A stretch of DNA of 8,649 nucleotides from an uncultured Bacillota bacterium. GTDB lineage: Bacteria > Bacillota > Sulfobacillia > UBA995 > UBA9673. The stretch is from NCBI GenBank assembly GCA_937863905.1, contig CALMHV010000037.1, positions 1 to 8,649 of the forward strand, given 5' to 3'. This document shows, in pieces, positions 1-6,919 of this stretch. Position 1 is the first letter of the stretch. Each line of letters begins with the position of its first letter. The position numbers and the translations under genes are program-made. The notes below the pieces were generated by a model. That model worked only from the letters and a program-made list of their open reading frames with translations, was not told where the DNA came from and searched no databases.

Positions 1-329
1 TCCAAGAGCGCCATGGGCGCCGCATCACCCTTGCGATTGCCGATACGGACGACTCGCGTGTATCCCCCGGCCCTGTCGGCGTAGCGGGGCCCGATGACAT
101 CGAAGAGCTTCTTGACCATGTCCTCGCTCATGAGGTAGTGCGCGGCCTGGCGCCGGGCGTGCAGGTCCCCCCGCTTGGCCAGGGTGACGAGCTTCTCCGC
201 TATCGGCTGCACCTCTTTGGCCTTGGCCGCGGTCGTCTCAATCCGCTCCGCGGCGAACAAGGACGTGACCATGTTCCGGAATAGGGCCCGACGGTGGCTA
301 GAGGTCCGTCCGAGCTTAGCTTGTACCAC
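1..329 (-). CDS. rplQ: 50S ribosomal protein L17 (bL17), nearly complete, 3' end cut by window edge
   Basis: This encodes bacterial ribosomal protein L17, a large-subunit protein that binds 23S rRNA near the peptide exit side. The 109 codons visible include the family's N-terminal block ([20 protein letters not shown] at residues 5-24) and the C-terminal GGYTRVVR signature followed by [12 protein letters not shown], so only a few codons should be missing beyond position 1. The start is a GTG at 329-327, chosen because the usual L17 N-terminus (M-x-x-x-KLGR) begins there and a GGAGGT lies 9 bases upstream; no ATG serves. It is the last alpha-operon gene seen, 44 bases after rpoA, the standard rpoA-rplQ order. 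Identification is near certain; the exact C-terminus is not visible. Confidence 0.96.
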   Translation of the reverse strand, partial: MVQAKLGRTSSHRRALFRNMVTSLFAAERIETTAAKAKEVQPIAEKLVTLAKRGDLHARRQAAHYLMSEDMVKKLFDVIGPRYADRAGGYTRVVRIGNRKGDAAPMALL

Positions 330-338
330 GAGAGGGCT

Positions 339-344
339 ACCTCC
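339..344 (-). promoter_or_regulatory. Shine-Dalgarno site of rplQ
   Basis: GGAGGT on the minus strand, 9 bases before the GTG codon at 329-327. It decides the GTG start of rplQ. Confidence 0.8.
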
Positions 345-373
345 GTTCGAGAATCCTCTTGGCGACGCCGGGA

Positions 374-1324
374 CTACTCTTCCGGCTCAGCCAATGACAG
401 GTCTAGCTCACCCAATTTGCCTTTGACTTCCTCAAGCGACTTCTTGCCGAGGTTGCGGACCTTCATCATCTCCGCCTCGGTCTTGGCGATGAGTTCGCCG
501 ACGCTATTGATACCGGCGCGCTTCAGGCAGTTGAACGACCTCACCGAGAGTTCGAGTTCCTCGACGGGCATGTCGAGCACACGGTCGCGCTCTTCCTCCC
601 GGGTATCGGTGAGCAGTTCGACTCCCTGCCCCTCCTCGGTCAGACCGACGAAAAGCATCATGTGCTCGGTAAGGATGCGGGCACCGAGACTGACCGCCTC
701 GTCCGGGGTCATCGTCCCGTTCGTCCAGACCTCCAGGGATAGCTTGTCGTAGTCGGTGATCTGTTGGACCCGCGTGTTCTCGACCGAGAAGTTCACGCGG
801 CGAACCGGGGTGAAGATCGAGTCCACCGGGATGACCCCGATGGGCTGCTCCGCCCATTTGTTGCGTTCGGCTGGCGCGTAGCCCCGACCGCGCTCCGCCG
901 TCATTTCGATGAAGAGCCGGCCATCCTTGTCCAGACTGGCCAGGTGGAGGTCCGGGTTCAGGATTTCGATGTCCGAGCCGGAGAGGATGTTTCCGGCGGT
1001 GACCTCACCGTCACCCTCAGCCTCTACCCGCAGGATGCGTAGCTCGTCCGTGCCGTGCATCTTGATGCACAGCCTCTTCAGAGCCAGGATGATGTCTGTC
1101 GTGTCCTCGAGGACTCCTGGTATCGTGGAAAACTCGTGCAGAACGCCGTCTATCTTCACCGTCGTGACGGCGACGCCAGGCAGCGAGGAGAGCAGGACGC
1201 GGCGCAATGAGTTACCCAGCGTGGTGCCGAATCCCCGCTCGAGAGGCTCGACCTCGAACCTGGCGTAGGTGTTGTCTGCCGAGCGGTTGACGCACTGGAT
1301 CCTGGGTTTCTCGATAGTCAGCAT
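374..1324 (-). CDS. rpoA: DNA-directed RNA polymerase subunit alpha
   Basis: This is the RNA polymerase alpha subunit (316 aa, usual family length), which dimerises to nucleate assembly of beta and beta' and contacts promoters and activators. Residues 1 to about 230 form the N-terminal assembly domain, with the typical [20 protein letters not shown] block near residues 23-42. Residues about 245-310 are the C-terminal helix-hairpin-helix domain. R262, N265, C266 and L267, with G293, K294 and S296, line up with the E. coli DNA-binding '265 determinant' (R265, N268, C269, G296, K298, S299), so UP-element binding is expected to be intact. The ATG start has GGGAGG 7 bases upstream. It sits 24 bases after rpsD and before rplQ, as in most bacteria. 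Nothing odd was seen. Confidence 0.98.
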   Translation of the reverse strand: MLTIEKPRIQCVNRSADNTYARFEVEPLERGFGTTLGNSLRRVLLSSLPGVAVTTVKIDGVLHEFSTIPGVLEDTTDIILALKRLCIKMHGTDELRILRVEAEGDGEVTAGNILSGSDIEILNPDLHLASLDKDGRLFIEMTAERGRGYAPAERNKWAEQPIGVIPVDSIFTPVRRVNFSVENTRVQQITDYDKLSLEVWTNGTMTPDEAVSLGARILTEHMMLFVGLTEEGQGVELLTDTREEERDRVLDMPVEELELSVRSFNCLKRAGINSVGELIAKTEAEMMKVRNLGKKSLEEVKGKLGELDLSLAEPEE

Positions 1325-1348
1325 CTTGACGCCTCCCTGCCGTTCAGG

Positions 1349-1975
1349 CTAGCGGGAATAGAGTTCGATGATGAGGTGTTCCTGGAGCGGGGCATCGACA
1401 TCCTCCCGCTGCGGGAGCCTCACCACGCGCCCCTTCATCTCCTCGTGGTTCACCTCGAGCCACTGAGGGACTCCCCGCTGACCGCCGACCCCAGCCAGTT
1501 CCTTGAACCTGGGCACGTTGCGGCTGGCCTGGTGGACAGCAATCTCGGAACCGACACGAACCTGGAAGGACGGGATGTCCACGCGCCGGCCGTTCACCGT
1601 GAAGTGACCATGGCGGACCAGCTGCCGCGCCTCGGCCCGAGAGGAGCCTAACCCCATCCGGAAGACCGTGTTGTCAAGACGCCTTTCCAGGAGCTGGAGC
1701 AAGATCTCGCCGGAGATGCCCCGGATGCGTGTGGCCTTCCGATAATACGCCCGGAATTGCTTCTCCAAGACGCCATAGATGCGGCGCGCCTTTTGCTTCT
1801 CGCGCAACTGGAGACCGTACGCGGTCGGCTTCTTGCGGAAGCGAGACCGGGGGCCAGGGGGGTCCGGGCGGTGCTCGAAGGCGCACTTCGGACTGTAGCA
1901 GCGTTCCCCCTTGATATAGAGCTTGGTCCCTTCACGGCGGCAAAGCCGGCAGACCGGACCGGTGTATCTAGCCAT
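1349..1975 (-). CDS. rpsD: 30S ribosomal protein S4 (uS4), zinc-binding form
   Basis: S4 is a primary 16S rRNA-binding protein that starts small-subunit assembly and, in several bacteria, represses its own operon. The 208-aa length fits the family. The N-terminus carries C9, C12, C26 and C31 in the arrangement that binds zinc in Thermus/Geobacillus-type S4, so this is the 'C+' version. The S4 RNA-binding domain follows from about residue 98 ([25 protein letters not shown]...[10 protein letters not shown]), and the protein ends with the usual [10 protein letters not shown]. The ATG start has the strong site AAAGGAGGTG, which overlaps the rpsK stop codon, suggesting translational coupling. Placing rpsD between rpsK and rpoA is normal for the alpha operon. 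No S4-binding pseudoknot could be identified by eye. Confidence 0.98.
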   Translation of the reverse strand: MARYTGPVCRLCRREGTKLYIKGERCYSPKCAFEHRPDPPGPRSRFRKKPTAYGLQLREKQKARRIYGVLEKQFRAYYRKATRIRGISGEILLQLLERRLDNTVFRMGLGSSRAEARQLVRHGHFTVNGRRVDIPSFQVRVGSEIAVHQASRNVPRFKELAGVGGQRGVPQWLEVNHEEMKGRVVRLPQREDVDAPLQEHLIIELYSR

Positions 1976-1985
1976 TGATTGCGAG

Positions 1986-1995
1986 CACCTCCTTT
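1986..1995 (-). promoter_or_regulatory. Strong Shine-Dalgarno of rpsD overlapping the rpsK stop
   Basis: AAAGGAGGTG on the minus strand, 10 bases before the rpsD ATG. Its first two A residues are part of the rpsK TAA stop (1996-1994), so ribosomes finishing rpsK are placed directly on the rpsD start region. Confidence 0.8.
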
Positions 1996-2392
1996 AGACC
2001 CTGCGCCGCTTGGGCGGGCGGCAGCCGTTGTGTGGAATCGGAGTCACGTCCCGGATGGCGTTGACCTCCAGCCCGGCCGCCTGGAGAGAGCGGATGGCCG
2101 CCTCCCGGCCGGAGCCAGGCCCCTTGACGCAGACCTCGACTTCCTTGAGGCCGAAGTTCATGGCCGTCTTCGCGGCCGTTTCCGCCGCCAGACCGGCCGC
2201 GAACGGCGTCCCCTTCTTGGAACCCTTGAAACCCTGGGTCCCGGCGGACGCCCACGCCAGCGTGGCGCCCTGACGGTCGGTGATTGTCACGATAGTGTTA
2301 TTGAACGTCGAGCGGACGTACGCCATGCCTCGCTCGACCAGTCTCTTCTCCTTCTTGCGGGCCACAGGCCCTTTGGCCTTACGCGGAGACAA
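1994..2392 (-). CDS. rpsK: 30S ribosomal protein S11 (uS11)
   Basis: S11 is a platform protein of the small subunit, near the mRNA exit and E site. The 132-aa product has all family blocks: [19 protein letters not shown] (residues 24-42), [20 protein letters not shown], the [15 protein letters not shown] segment, and the C-terminal [19 protein letters not shown]. The start chosen is TTG at 2392-2390, preceded by AAAGGCGGTGG, a Shine-Dalgarno with one mismatch, 6 bases upstream. No ATG or GTG lies in frame between it and the upstream stop; the next internal ATG (residue 23) would remove the conserved basic N-terminus. The gene lies 39 bases after rpsM, as expected. Family call is certain; the TTG start is probable. 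Confidence 0.96.
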   Translation of the reverse strand: MSPRKAKGPVARKKEKRLVERGMAYVRSTFNNTIVTITDRQGATLAWASAGTQGFKGSKKGTPFAAGLAAETAAKTAMNFGLKEVEVCVKGPGSGREAAIRSLQAAGLEVNAIRDVTPIPHNGCRPPKRRRV

Positions 2393-2431
2393 ATCTGTCC
2401 ACCGCCTTTCGTCGGCTTTCCCTGACCGGCT

Positions 2432-2806
2432 TTAGGTCTTCTTGCGTCGGACACCAACGGTCTTCTTAGGCCCCTTACGGGTCCTGGCGTTCGTGCGGGT
2501 CCTTTGACCCCGCACCGGCAGGCCCCGACGGTGCCTGAGCCCGCGGTAGCTTCCGATGTCGATGAGGCGCTTGATGTTCATCTGGACCTCGCGCTGGAGG
2601 TCTCCTTCAACCTTGTAGTTGCGCTCGATGGTCTCCCTGAGCTTGGCGGTCTCCTCTTCGGTCAGGTCACGGACCCTCGTGTCCGGGCTGATCCCGGTCG
2701 TGACAAGAATCCGAGCTGCCGTGGAGGACCCGATGCCAAATATGTAGGTCAGGGCCACCACGACCCGTTTCTCCCTCGGCAAGTCCACACCGGCGATACG
2801 TGCCAC
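2432..2806 (-). CDS. rpsM: 30S ribosomal protein S13 (uS13)
   Basis: S13 sits in the head of the small subunit and makes the bridges to L5 and 23S rRNA; its basic tail reaches toward the P-site tRNA. The 124-aa length is typical. Visible blocks are [15 protein letters not shown] at the N-terminus, the helix-two-turns-helix region [15 protein letters not shown] (residues 20-34), [24 protein letters not shown] (residues 80-103), and the Lys/Arg tail ending GVRRKKT. The start is GTG at 2806-2804 with GGAGGTG 9 bases upstream. rpmJ-rpsM-rpsK-rpsD is the normal order. A GC-rich CCCCGCTCGGGG lies next to the Shine-Dalgarno but is too short to interpret. Confidence 0.98.
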   Translation of the reverse strand: MARIAGVDLPREKRVVVALTYIFGIGSSTAARILVTTGISPDTRVRDLTEEETAKLRETIERNYKVEGDLQREVQMNIKRLIDIGSYRGLRHRRGLPVRGQRTRTNARTRKGPKKTVGVRRKKT

Positions 2807-2835
2807 TAGCTCTCACACCTCCCCGAGCGGGGTAT

Positions 2836-2949
2836 TCAACCCTGTCTCTGCTTGTGCTTCGGGTTATCGCAAATGACGACGACCCGGCCCTTGCGCTTGA
2901 TGATCTTGCATTTCTCACAGATCCGCTTGACGGACGGTCTGACCTTCAC
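2836..2949 (-). CDS. rpmJ: 50S ribosomal protein L36 (bL36), zinc-ribbon form
   Basis: This 37-residue protein is L36, the small zinc-binding large-subunit protein that bridges 23S rRNA helices near the base of the L7/L12 stalk. It reads [17 protein letters not shown] at the start (V as initiator Met) and ends [11 protein letters not shown]11, C14, C27 and H32 are the four zinc ligands of the 'C+' family, and 37-38 residues is the standard length. The start is GTG at 2949-2947 with GGGGAGG 8 bases upstream. It lies between infA and rpsM, the standard place in Bacillota, with a 57-base gap after infA and 29 bases before rpsM. It is easily missed because it is short and lacks an ATG. Confidence 0.96.
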   Translation of the reverse strand: MKVRPSVKRICEKCKIIKRKGRVVVICDNPKHKQRQG

Positions 2950-2973
2950 AGACAAAACCTCCCCATCGCCCGA

Positions 2974-3001
2974 CCGGGAAACCCCAGAGCCCGCTTCCCG
3001 G
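2974..3001 (-). other. Candidate hairpin in the infA-rpmJ gap
   Basis: CCGGGAA and TTCCCGG form a perfect 7-bp inverted repeat separated by 14 bases in the 57-base gap between infA and rpmJ. No run of T follows on the minus strand, so it is not a Rho-independent terminator. It might stabilise the transcript, or be chance in GC-rich DNA. Confidence 0.3.
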
Positions 3002-3006
3002 CGGCC

Positions 3007-3225
3007 CTACTTGAAACGGTAGAGGATACGCCCGCGAGTGAGGTCGTAGGGCGAGAGCTCCACCAGAACTCGATCACCAGGCAGGATCCGGATGAAGTTC
3101 ATCCTGATCTTGCCGGACACATGCGCCAGAATCCGGTGGCCGTTCTCAAGCTCCACACGGAACATGGCGTTGGGCAGCGGCTCGATAACCTTCCCTTCAA
3201 TCTCAATCGCGTCCTTCTTGGCCAT
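3007..3225 (-). CDS. infA: Translation initiation factor IF-1
   Basis: IF-1 binds the A site of the 30S subunit during initiation and helps IF-2 and IF-3 select the initiator tRNA. The product is 72 aa, the standard length, a single S1/OB fold: [20 protein letters not shown], then [20 protein letters not shown], then [31 protein letters not shown] (last part given as consecutive segments of the family pattern). An open frame continues upstream to 3285, but the family start is the ATG at 3225-3223. The Shine-Dalgarno is not clean: GGAGGG is only 1 base from the ATG, while GGAGGAGG at 3245-3238 is 12 bases away. The first 23 bases overlap the 3' end of the KOW-protein gene, so translation may be coupled. 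Confidence 0.97.
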   Translation of the reverse strand: MAKKDAIEIEGKVIEPLPNAMFRVELENGHRILAHVSGKIRMNFIRILPGDRVLVELSPYDLTRGRILYRFK

Positions 3226-3595
3226 ACCCTCCAACGTCCTCCTCCGGTTGTCTCCCGCCCCCGGCCTGGCTGGCCCCCCGACCACCCCTCACGGCCGCGG
3301 TGGGTGGTTGCGTAAGGCCTAGCTCGGCCAGGAGCTCTGATATGGCTTCGGCCACGGTCCGGTCCGTGACCACGGACGGCGCCGCGAAACGGACCTCGGC
3401 CTCTCTCACTCGAACGGGAAGAACCTCAAGGTGCCTTACCCTCTTCAACTTCGGACGAGCCACCCGGCGCAGCTTGCCGTCGGCCACGACCACGAACTGC
3501 GCGTCCCTGACCCCAAGAACGAGGAGGTAGAATCCCGCGTCGCGGCCAGCCTTGGACCGCACCAACTGACCGACGCGCAAATCCTCCGCGTTCAT
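3203..3595 (-). CDS. KOW-domain RNA-binding protein (L14e/YbzG-like), extended C-terminus
   Basis: The 130-aa product resembles the small KOW-domain proteins related to eukaryotic/archaeal ribosomal protein L14e that occupy the map-infA interval in Bacillota (ybzG in Bacillus subtilis). The KOW-type fold is residues about 6-55: [20 protein letters not shown], then [21 protein letters not shown] short helix ([14 protein letters not shown], about residues 83-96) follows, as in relatives. Family members are, from memory, about 90 aa; here about 30 extra Gly/Gln/Arg-rich residues run across the infA start. The ATG at 3595-3593 is chosen because similarity begins there and GGGGAGAGG lies about 10 bases upstream; the open frame upstream crosses the AT-rich promoter region. 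Function is unknown in the family, presumed ribosome or RNA binding. Confidence 0.82.
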   Translation of the reverse strand: MNAEDLRVGQLVRSKAGRDAGFYLLVLGVRDAQFVVVADGKLRRVARPKLKRVRHLEVLPVRVREAEVRFAAPSVVTDRTVAEAISELLAELGLTQPPTAAVRGGRGASQAGGGRQPEEDVGGYGQEGRD

Positions 3596-3652
3596 CAGGC
3601 CGGAACCTCTCCCCGAGGGCTGCCAATTTTCTCCAGAAAAAACTCGCTCTTT

Positions 3653-3682
3653 AGTATAGCATCTGCTTTGCTTTCTATTCAA
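3653..3682 (-). promoter_or_regulatory. Sigma-A-type promoter for the KOW-infA-rpmJ-alpha segment
   Basis: On the minus strand TTGAAT (3682-3677) is followed after 18 bases by TATACT (3658-3653), with TG one base before the -10, making an extended -10 (TGCTATACT). Matches to TTGACA/TATAAT are 4 of 6 and 5 of 6. It sits in the only clearly AT-rich stretch of the window, the 126-base gap between map and the KOW gene, about 58 bases before the KOW start. An internal promoter here would let infA, rpmJ, rpsM, rpsK, rpsD, rpoA and rplQ be made apart from the spc genes. Start-site mapping is absent. Confidence 0.6.
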
Positions 3683-3721
3683 TTGCAGGCATCCGAGGGG
3701 TGCCTCCCGGCCCAGCCACAC

Positions 3722-4471
3722 CTAGACCAGAGTCAGGATGTCCGGGCCCTCTTCGGTGATCGCCACCGTATGCTCGAAGTGCACCGAGCGCTTCCGGTCG
3801 CGCGTCACGACCGTCCAACCGTCTTCCAGACTCTCCACCTCGAAGGTGCCCTCGTTCACCATGGGTTCGATGGCCAGGACGAGCCCTGGCTTGAGCACCG
3901 GCCCACGGCCCGCGGGGCCGAAGTTCGGCACTTGCAGGTCTTCGTGCATGGCCTGGCCGATGGCGTGGCCGCAATAGTCCCGCACCACCGAGAACCCCCG
4001 GGCCTCCGCGAACCTCTGGATGGCGGCCCCCACGTCCCCGAGGCGCCCTTCCGGGCAGGCCGCGTCGATACCGGCGGCCAGGGCGCCGCGACCCGCTTCC
4101 AGGAGCCGCGCCGCGACCGGGTCGGGCGAGCCGCCGACGGCCACGGTCACCGTGATGTCACCGCAGTAGCCCTTCAGAAAGGCCCCGACGTCCAGGCTCA
4201 CCAAGTCGCCGGCCTTCAGCCGGCGAGAACCGGGTATGCCGTGGACGACCTCTTCGTTGATGGACACGCACAGACTGGCCGGATAGCCCCGGTAACCTTT
4301 GAAGGCTGGAACGGCCCCGGCTTCGCGGATCCGCCTTTCGGCCAGGGCGTCGAGGTCCCGCGTCATCACTCCCGGCACGGTCGCCTGCTGGACTTCGGCG
4401 AGAACCCTGGCCACAAGCCGACCAGCCTCGCGCAGCAACTCGACTTCTCCCGGCGTCCGTAGGATAATCAT
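3722..4471 (-). CDS. map: Methionine aminopeptidase, type I
   Basis: Map removes the initiator methionine from new proteins whose second residue is small. The 249-aa 'pita-bread' enzyme has the five metal ligands D94, D105, H169, E202 and E233, plus H77 of the VVHGIPG motif, all in the order known for E. coli Map. It lacks an N-terminal extension, so it is the plain type Ia form. The start is ATG at 4471-4469, where the family's MIILRTPGEVELLREAG begins; the open frame goes further upstream but only out of register through adk. The ATG overlaps the adk stop as ATGA (4 bases), pointing to translational coupling. One mild oddity: the usual GHGIG around the ligand histidine reads GHAIG (A170). 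Confidence 0.97.
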   Translation of the reverse strand: MIILRTPGEVELLREAGRLVARVLAEVQQATVPGVMTRDLDALAERRIREAGAVPAFKGYRGYPASLCVSINEEVVHGIPGSRRLKAGDLVSLDVGAFLKGYCGDITVTVAVGGSPDPVAARLLEAGRGALAAGIDAACPEGRLGDVGAAIQRFAEARGFSVVRDYCGHAIGQAMHEDLQVPNFGPAGRGPVLKPGLVLAIEPMVNEGTFEVESLEDGWTVVTRDRKRSVHFEHTVAITEEGPDILTLV

Positions 4472-5118
4472 CGCCCGAGTCCCAGGGCCCGCTCGAGCCT
4501 GGCCCTGACGTCGGCCACGCCGCCCTGCCCGGAGATGCTCCGGAGAACCCCTCGGGAGGCATAGAACTCGACGAGCGGTTCCGTCTCGCGGCGGTAGACC
4601 GCCAACCTGGCCCTCGCCGTCTCCTCGCTGTCGTCGCTCCGCTGGTAGAGAGGTCCGCCGCACGAGTCGCAGCGTCCCTCGCTCGCGGGAGGCTTGGACA
4701 CAAGATGGTAGTTGGTCCCGCACTGCCGGCAGACGCGCCGCCCGGTCAGGCGGCGGACAGCCTCCGCCTCCGGCAACTCCATATTGATGACTATGTCAAG
4801 GTTCTGTCGCCTCTGGGCGAGCATCTCACCCAAGGCTTCGGCCTGTCCCAGGGTCCGGGGGAACCCGTCGAGCACCACTCCCCGGCTCCCTTCGGTCTCG
4901 GCCAGACGGCTTCGCAGGAGTTCGATGACCAGCGCATCCGGCACCAATTGCCCGTCTTCCATGTAGGCCTTGGCTTGCGCCCCGAGGTCGCTCCCTTCCT
5001 TCACCGCTTGCCGGAGAAGGGCCCCCGGCGACAGGTGGAGGAAGCCGTAGCCGTCGGCGAGCATCTTGACCTGGGTGCCCTTTCCCGCACCGGGCGGGCC
5101 CATGACCACGGCGTTCAC
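4468..5118 (-). CDS. adk: Adenylate kinase, zinc-LID form
   Basis: Adk catalyses ATP + AMP = 2 ADP in the cytoplasm. The 216-aa long-form enzyme has the P-loop GPPGAGKGT (7-15), the signature VVLDGFPRTLGQ (81-92, with R88 and Q92 for AMP), and a zinc LID with C130, C133, C150 and C153, typical of Gram-positive enzymes. R123, R160 and R171 match the catalytic arginines. The AMP-site helix reads SPGALLR (30-36), where most family members have S-T-G-D-x-L-R; T31 is Pro and D33 is Ala, while R36 is kept. The start is GTG (5118-5116), with GGAGG 7 bases upstream; a later ATG is too close to the P-loop. It begins 15 bases after the secY stop and overlaps map by 4 bases. Confidence 0.96.
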   Translation of the reverse strand: MNAVVMGPPGAGKGTQVKMLADGYGFLHLSPGALLRQAVKEGSDLGAQAKAYMEDGQLVPDALVIELLRSRLAETEGSRGVVLDGFPRTLGQAEALGEMLAQRRQNLDIVINMELPEAEAVRRLTGRRVCRQCGTNYHLVSKPPASEGRCDSCGGPLYQRSDDSEETARARLAVYRRETEPLVEFYASRGVLRSISGQGGVADVRARLERALGLGR

Positions 5119-5133
5119 CGGACCGCCTCCCAG

Positions 5134-6393
5134 CTACTTCAGGAAACCCTGGTAGTGGCGCATCACCAGATGGACTTCGATCTGCTTCATGGTCTCCAAG
5201 GCCACGCTGACGACGATGAGGAGAGCCGTGCCTCCGAAGTAGACGCTGCCGACCCCGGTGACTCTCTGGACGACCCAAGGCAGCACCGCGGCTATGAACG
5301 CCAGGAAGATGGCCCCGAGCAAGGTGACCCTCACCAGCACCTTTTGGAAGTACTCGGCCGTCGGTCGTCCCGGACGGATCCCGGGCACGAAACCGCCCCA
5401 CTTCTTGAGGTCGTTGGCCACGTTCACCGGATTGAATTGAATTGCCGTGTAGAAGAAGGTGAAGAACACGATGAGCAGGGCGTTGACCGCGATGTAGAGC
5501 GCGCCGCTGTAGCCGAAGACCTCCCCAATGGTCTGGGCCCAAGGCGCCTTCACGAACTGGGCCAAGGTCATCGGAATCGCGAGGAGCGACGTCGAGAAGA
5601 TGACCGGGATGACGCCCGCCGTGTTCACGCGAATGGGCATGTGCGTGGACTGCCCACCGTAGTACTTCCGGCCCTTGACGCGCTTGGCGTACTGGACCGG
5701 CACCCGCCTCTGACCTTCCTGCATCCAGATGACGGCGGCGATAACGACGAGAGCGAGCACGGCCAGAATGGCGACGTTAAGGATGTTGATGCTCCCGGCG
5801 GACAGGTACGTCCAAATAGAGGCGGCCCCCTTGGGCAGCCGGGAGACAATGCCGGCAAAGATGATGAGCGAGATCCCGTTTCCGATGCCTTTTTCGGTGA
5901 TGAGTTCGCCCATCCACATCAGGAAGGCCGTCCCGGCCGTAAGAGTCAGGGCGATGAGGGATACGCTCCAGATCGTCGGGCTGATGATCGCGCTCTGCAA
6001 CCCCCAGGACATGCCGAACGCCTGGATGACCGCTAGGAGCACCGTTCCGTACCGGGTGTACTGAGTGAGCTTCTTGCGTCCGTCGACTCCTTCTTTCTGC
6101 AGTCTCTCCCAGGCGGGGATGACCACCGTAAGGAGCGAGACGATGATGGAGGAGTTGATGTAGGGCGTGATGCTCATGGCGAACACCGAGAAAGCCTTGA
6201 AGGCGCCGCCCGAGAAGATGTCGAGCAGGCCGAGGAGGCTGCCCGACTGGAAGAGCTGTTCTATCTTGGTGCTGTCGATGCCCGGCACCGGTATGTGGGT
6301 GCCGACGCGGAAGATGAGGAACATCCAGAGGGTGAAGAGCACCCGCTTCCGGAGGTCCGAAACCCGCATCGCGCTTCTGAGCGTCTGGAGCAC
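5134..6393 (-). CDS. secY: Protein translocase subunit SecY
   Basis: SecY is the channel of the Sec translocon in the inner membrane, working with SecE, SecG, SecA and the ribosome. The 419-aa product has ten hydrophobic segments at about residues 18-35, 68-92, 115-135, 143-162, 173-190, 205-224, 256-276, 298-320, 354-375 and 385-402. Family blocks include IPVPGID (34-40), SITPYINSSIIVSLLTVV (74-91), HMPIRVNTAGVIPVIF (251-266) and NPVNVANDLKKWGGFVPGIR (321-340). The C-terminus stops at YQGFLK, a few residues shorter than most. The start is GTG at 6393-6391, directly after the rplO TAG with no gap; its GAGGTGAT site is inside the last rplO codons, so coupling is likely. rplO-secY-adk-map is the normal Bacillota order. 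Confidence 0.98.
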   Translation of the reverse strand: MLQTLRSAMRVSDLRKRVLFTLWMFLIFRVGTHIPVPGIDSTKIEQLFQSGSLLGLLDIFSGGAFKAFSVFAMSITPYINSSIIVSLLTVVIPAWERLQKEGVDGRKKLTQYTRYGTVLLAVIQAFGMSWGLQSAIISPTIWSVSLIALTLTAGTAFLMWMGELITEKGIGNGISLIIFAGIVSRLPKGAASIWTYLSAGSINILNVAILAVLALVVIAAVIWMQEGQRRVPVQYAKRVKGRKYYGGQSTHMPIRVNTAGVIPVIFSTSLLAIPMTLAQFVKAPWAQTIGEVFGYSGALYIAVNALLIVFFTFFYTAIQFNPVNVANDLKKWGGFVPGIRPGRPTAEYFQKVLVRVTLLGAIFLAFIAAVLPWVVQRVTGVGSVYFGGTALLIVVSVALETMKQIEVHLVMRHYQGFLK

Positions 6394-6834
6394 CTAAATC
6401 ACCTCGGCCTTTCCTCCTGCGGCTTCAATCCTCTCGGCCGCCGAGCGTGAGAAGCGGTGCGCCCGGACCGTGAGGGCCCGGTCTAGCTCGCCCCCTCCGA
6501 GGACCTTCACGCCATCCCTGAGGTTAGAGATAACGCCCTTCTCCTTCAGAAGCTCCGGGGTCACCACGGTCCCGGGCTCGAAACGCTCGAGAGCCGACAG
6601 GTTCACTAGGGCGAACACCTTGCGAAAAGGATTCTTGAACCCGCGTTTCGGCAGACGCATGCTGAGCGGCATCTGGCCGCCCTCGAAACGGGGTCCCTTA
6701 CCATGACCGGAGCGGGCCTTCTGGCCCTTGTGGCCCTTACCGGACGTCTTGCCGTGTCCCGAGCCCACGCCTCGACCGACCCGCTTCGGGGGATGCTTCG
6801 AACCGGGAGCCGGTCCCAGATCATGCGTCCTCAC
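6394..6834 (-). CDS. rplO: 50S ribosomal protein L15 (uL15)
   Basis: L15 is a late-assembly large-subunit protein with a long basic N-terminal arm inside 23S rRNA and a globular C-terminal domain. The 146-aa length is standard. The arm carries HDLGPAPGS (4-12), then [20 protein letters not shown] (18-37) and GFEGGQ-like [17 protein letters not shown]; the C-terminal domain ends [12 protein letters not shown]. The start is GTG at 6834-6832, giving the expected M-R-T-H-D-L N-terminus, with GAGGTG 8 bases upstream. It follows rpmD after an 85-base gap, longer than most spacings here, and abuts secY. Nothing unusual in the protein itself. Confidence 0.98.
   Translation of the reverse strand: MRTHDLGPAPGSKHPPKRVGRGVGSGHGKTSGKGHKGQKARSGHGKGPRFEGGQMPLSMRLPKRGFKNPFRKVFALVNLSALERFEPGTVVTPELLKEKGVISNLRDGVKVLGGGELDRALTVRAHRFSRSAAERIEAAGGKAEVI
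6398..6405 (-). promoter_or_regulatory. Shine-Dalgarno of secY inside the end of rplO
   Basis: GAGGTGAT on the minus strand spans the last sense codons of rplO. The GTG start of secY (6393-6391) directly follows the rplO TAG (6396-6394), 6 bases after GAGGTG, so the two genes are probably translationally coupled. Confidence 0.7.
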
Positions 6835-6919
6835 GGCCGCTCCACCTCTACTCTAAGAGTGACATCCCCCGTCGGCGGCCTCACCGGCTGCGGGCGGGAG
6901 CTTCATCAGCCTTGCCCAG

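Noticed and set aside
2821..2832. CCCCGAGCGGGG palindrome next to the rpsM Shine-Dalgarno, as a regulatory hairpin
   Set aside because: At most 4 bp of stem with a 4-base loop; the core GGAGGTG stays largely free. Chance is likely in GC-rich DNA.
3226..3285. Longer IF-1 starting at 3285
   Set aside because: IF-1 is 72 residues and begins MAKKD-like; the extra 20 residues are an off-frame reading of the KOW gene end.
4472..4723. N-terminal extension of Map upstream of 4471
   Set aside because: The added 84 residues are an out-of-frame reading of adk with no similarity to Map extensions; the ATGA overlap at 4471-4468 is a normal start.
3431..6036. Long plus-strand open frames (343 codons at 3431-4462 and 443 codons at 4705-6036)
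   Set aside because: They run antisense to map, adk and secY, which are certain by family motifs. Long antisense frames are expected at this GC content; their products are His/Asp/Arg/Pro-rich with no domain.
6850..6860. ACTCTAAGAGT inverted repeat in the rpmD-rplO gap, as an operator
   Set aside because: Arms of 5 bases around one base; no promoter elements nearby, and not long enough to stand out from chance.
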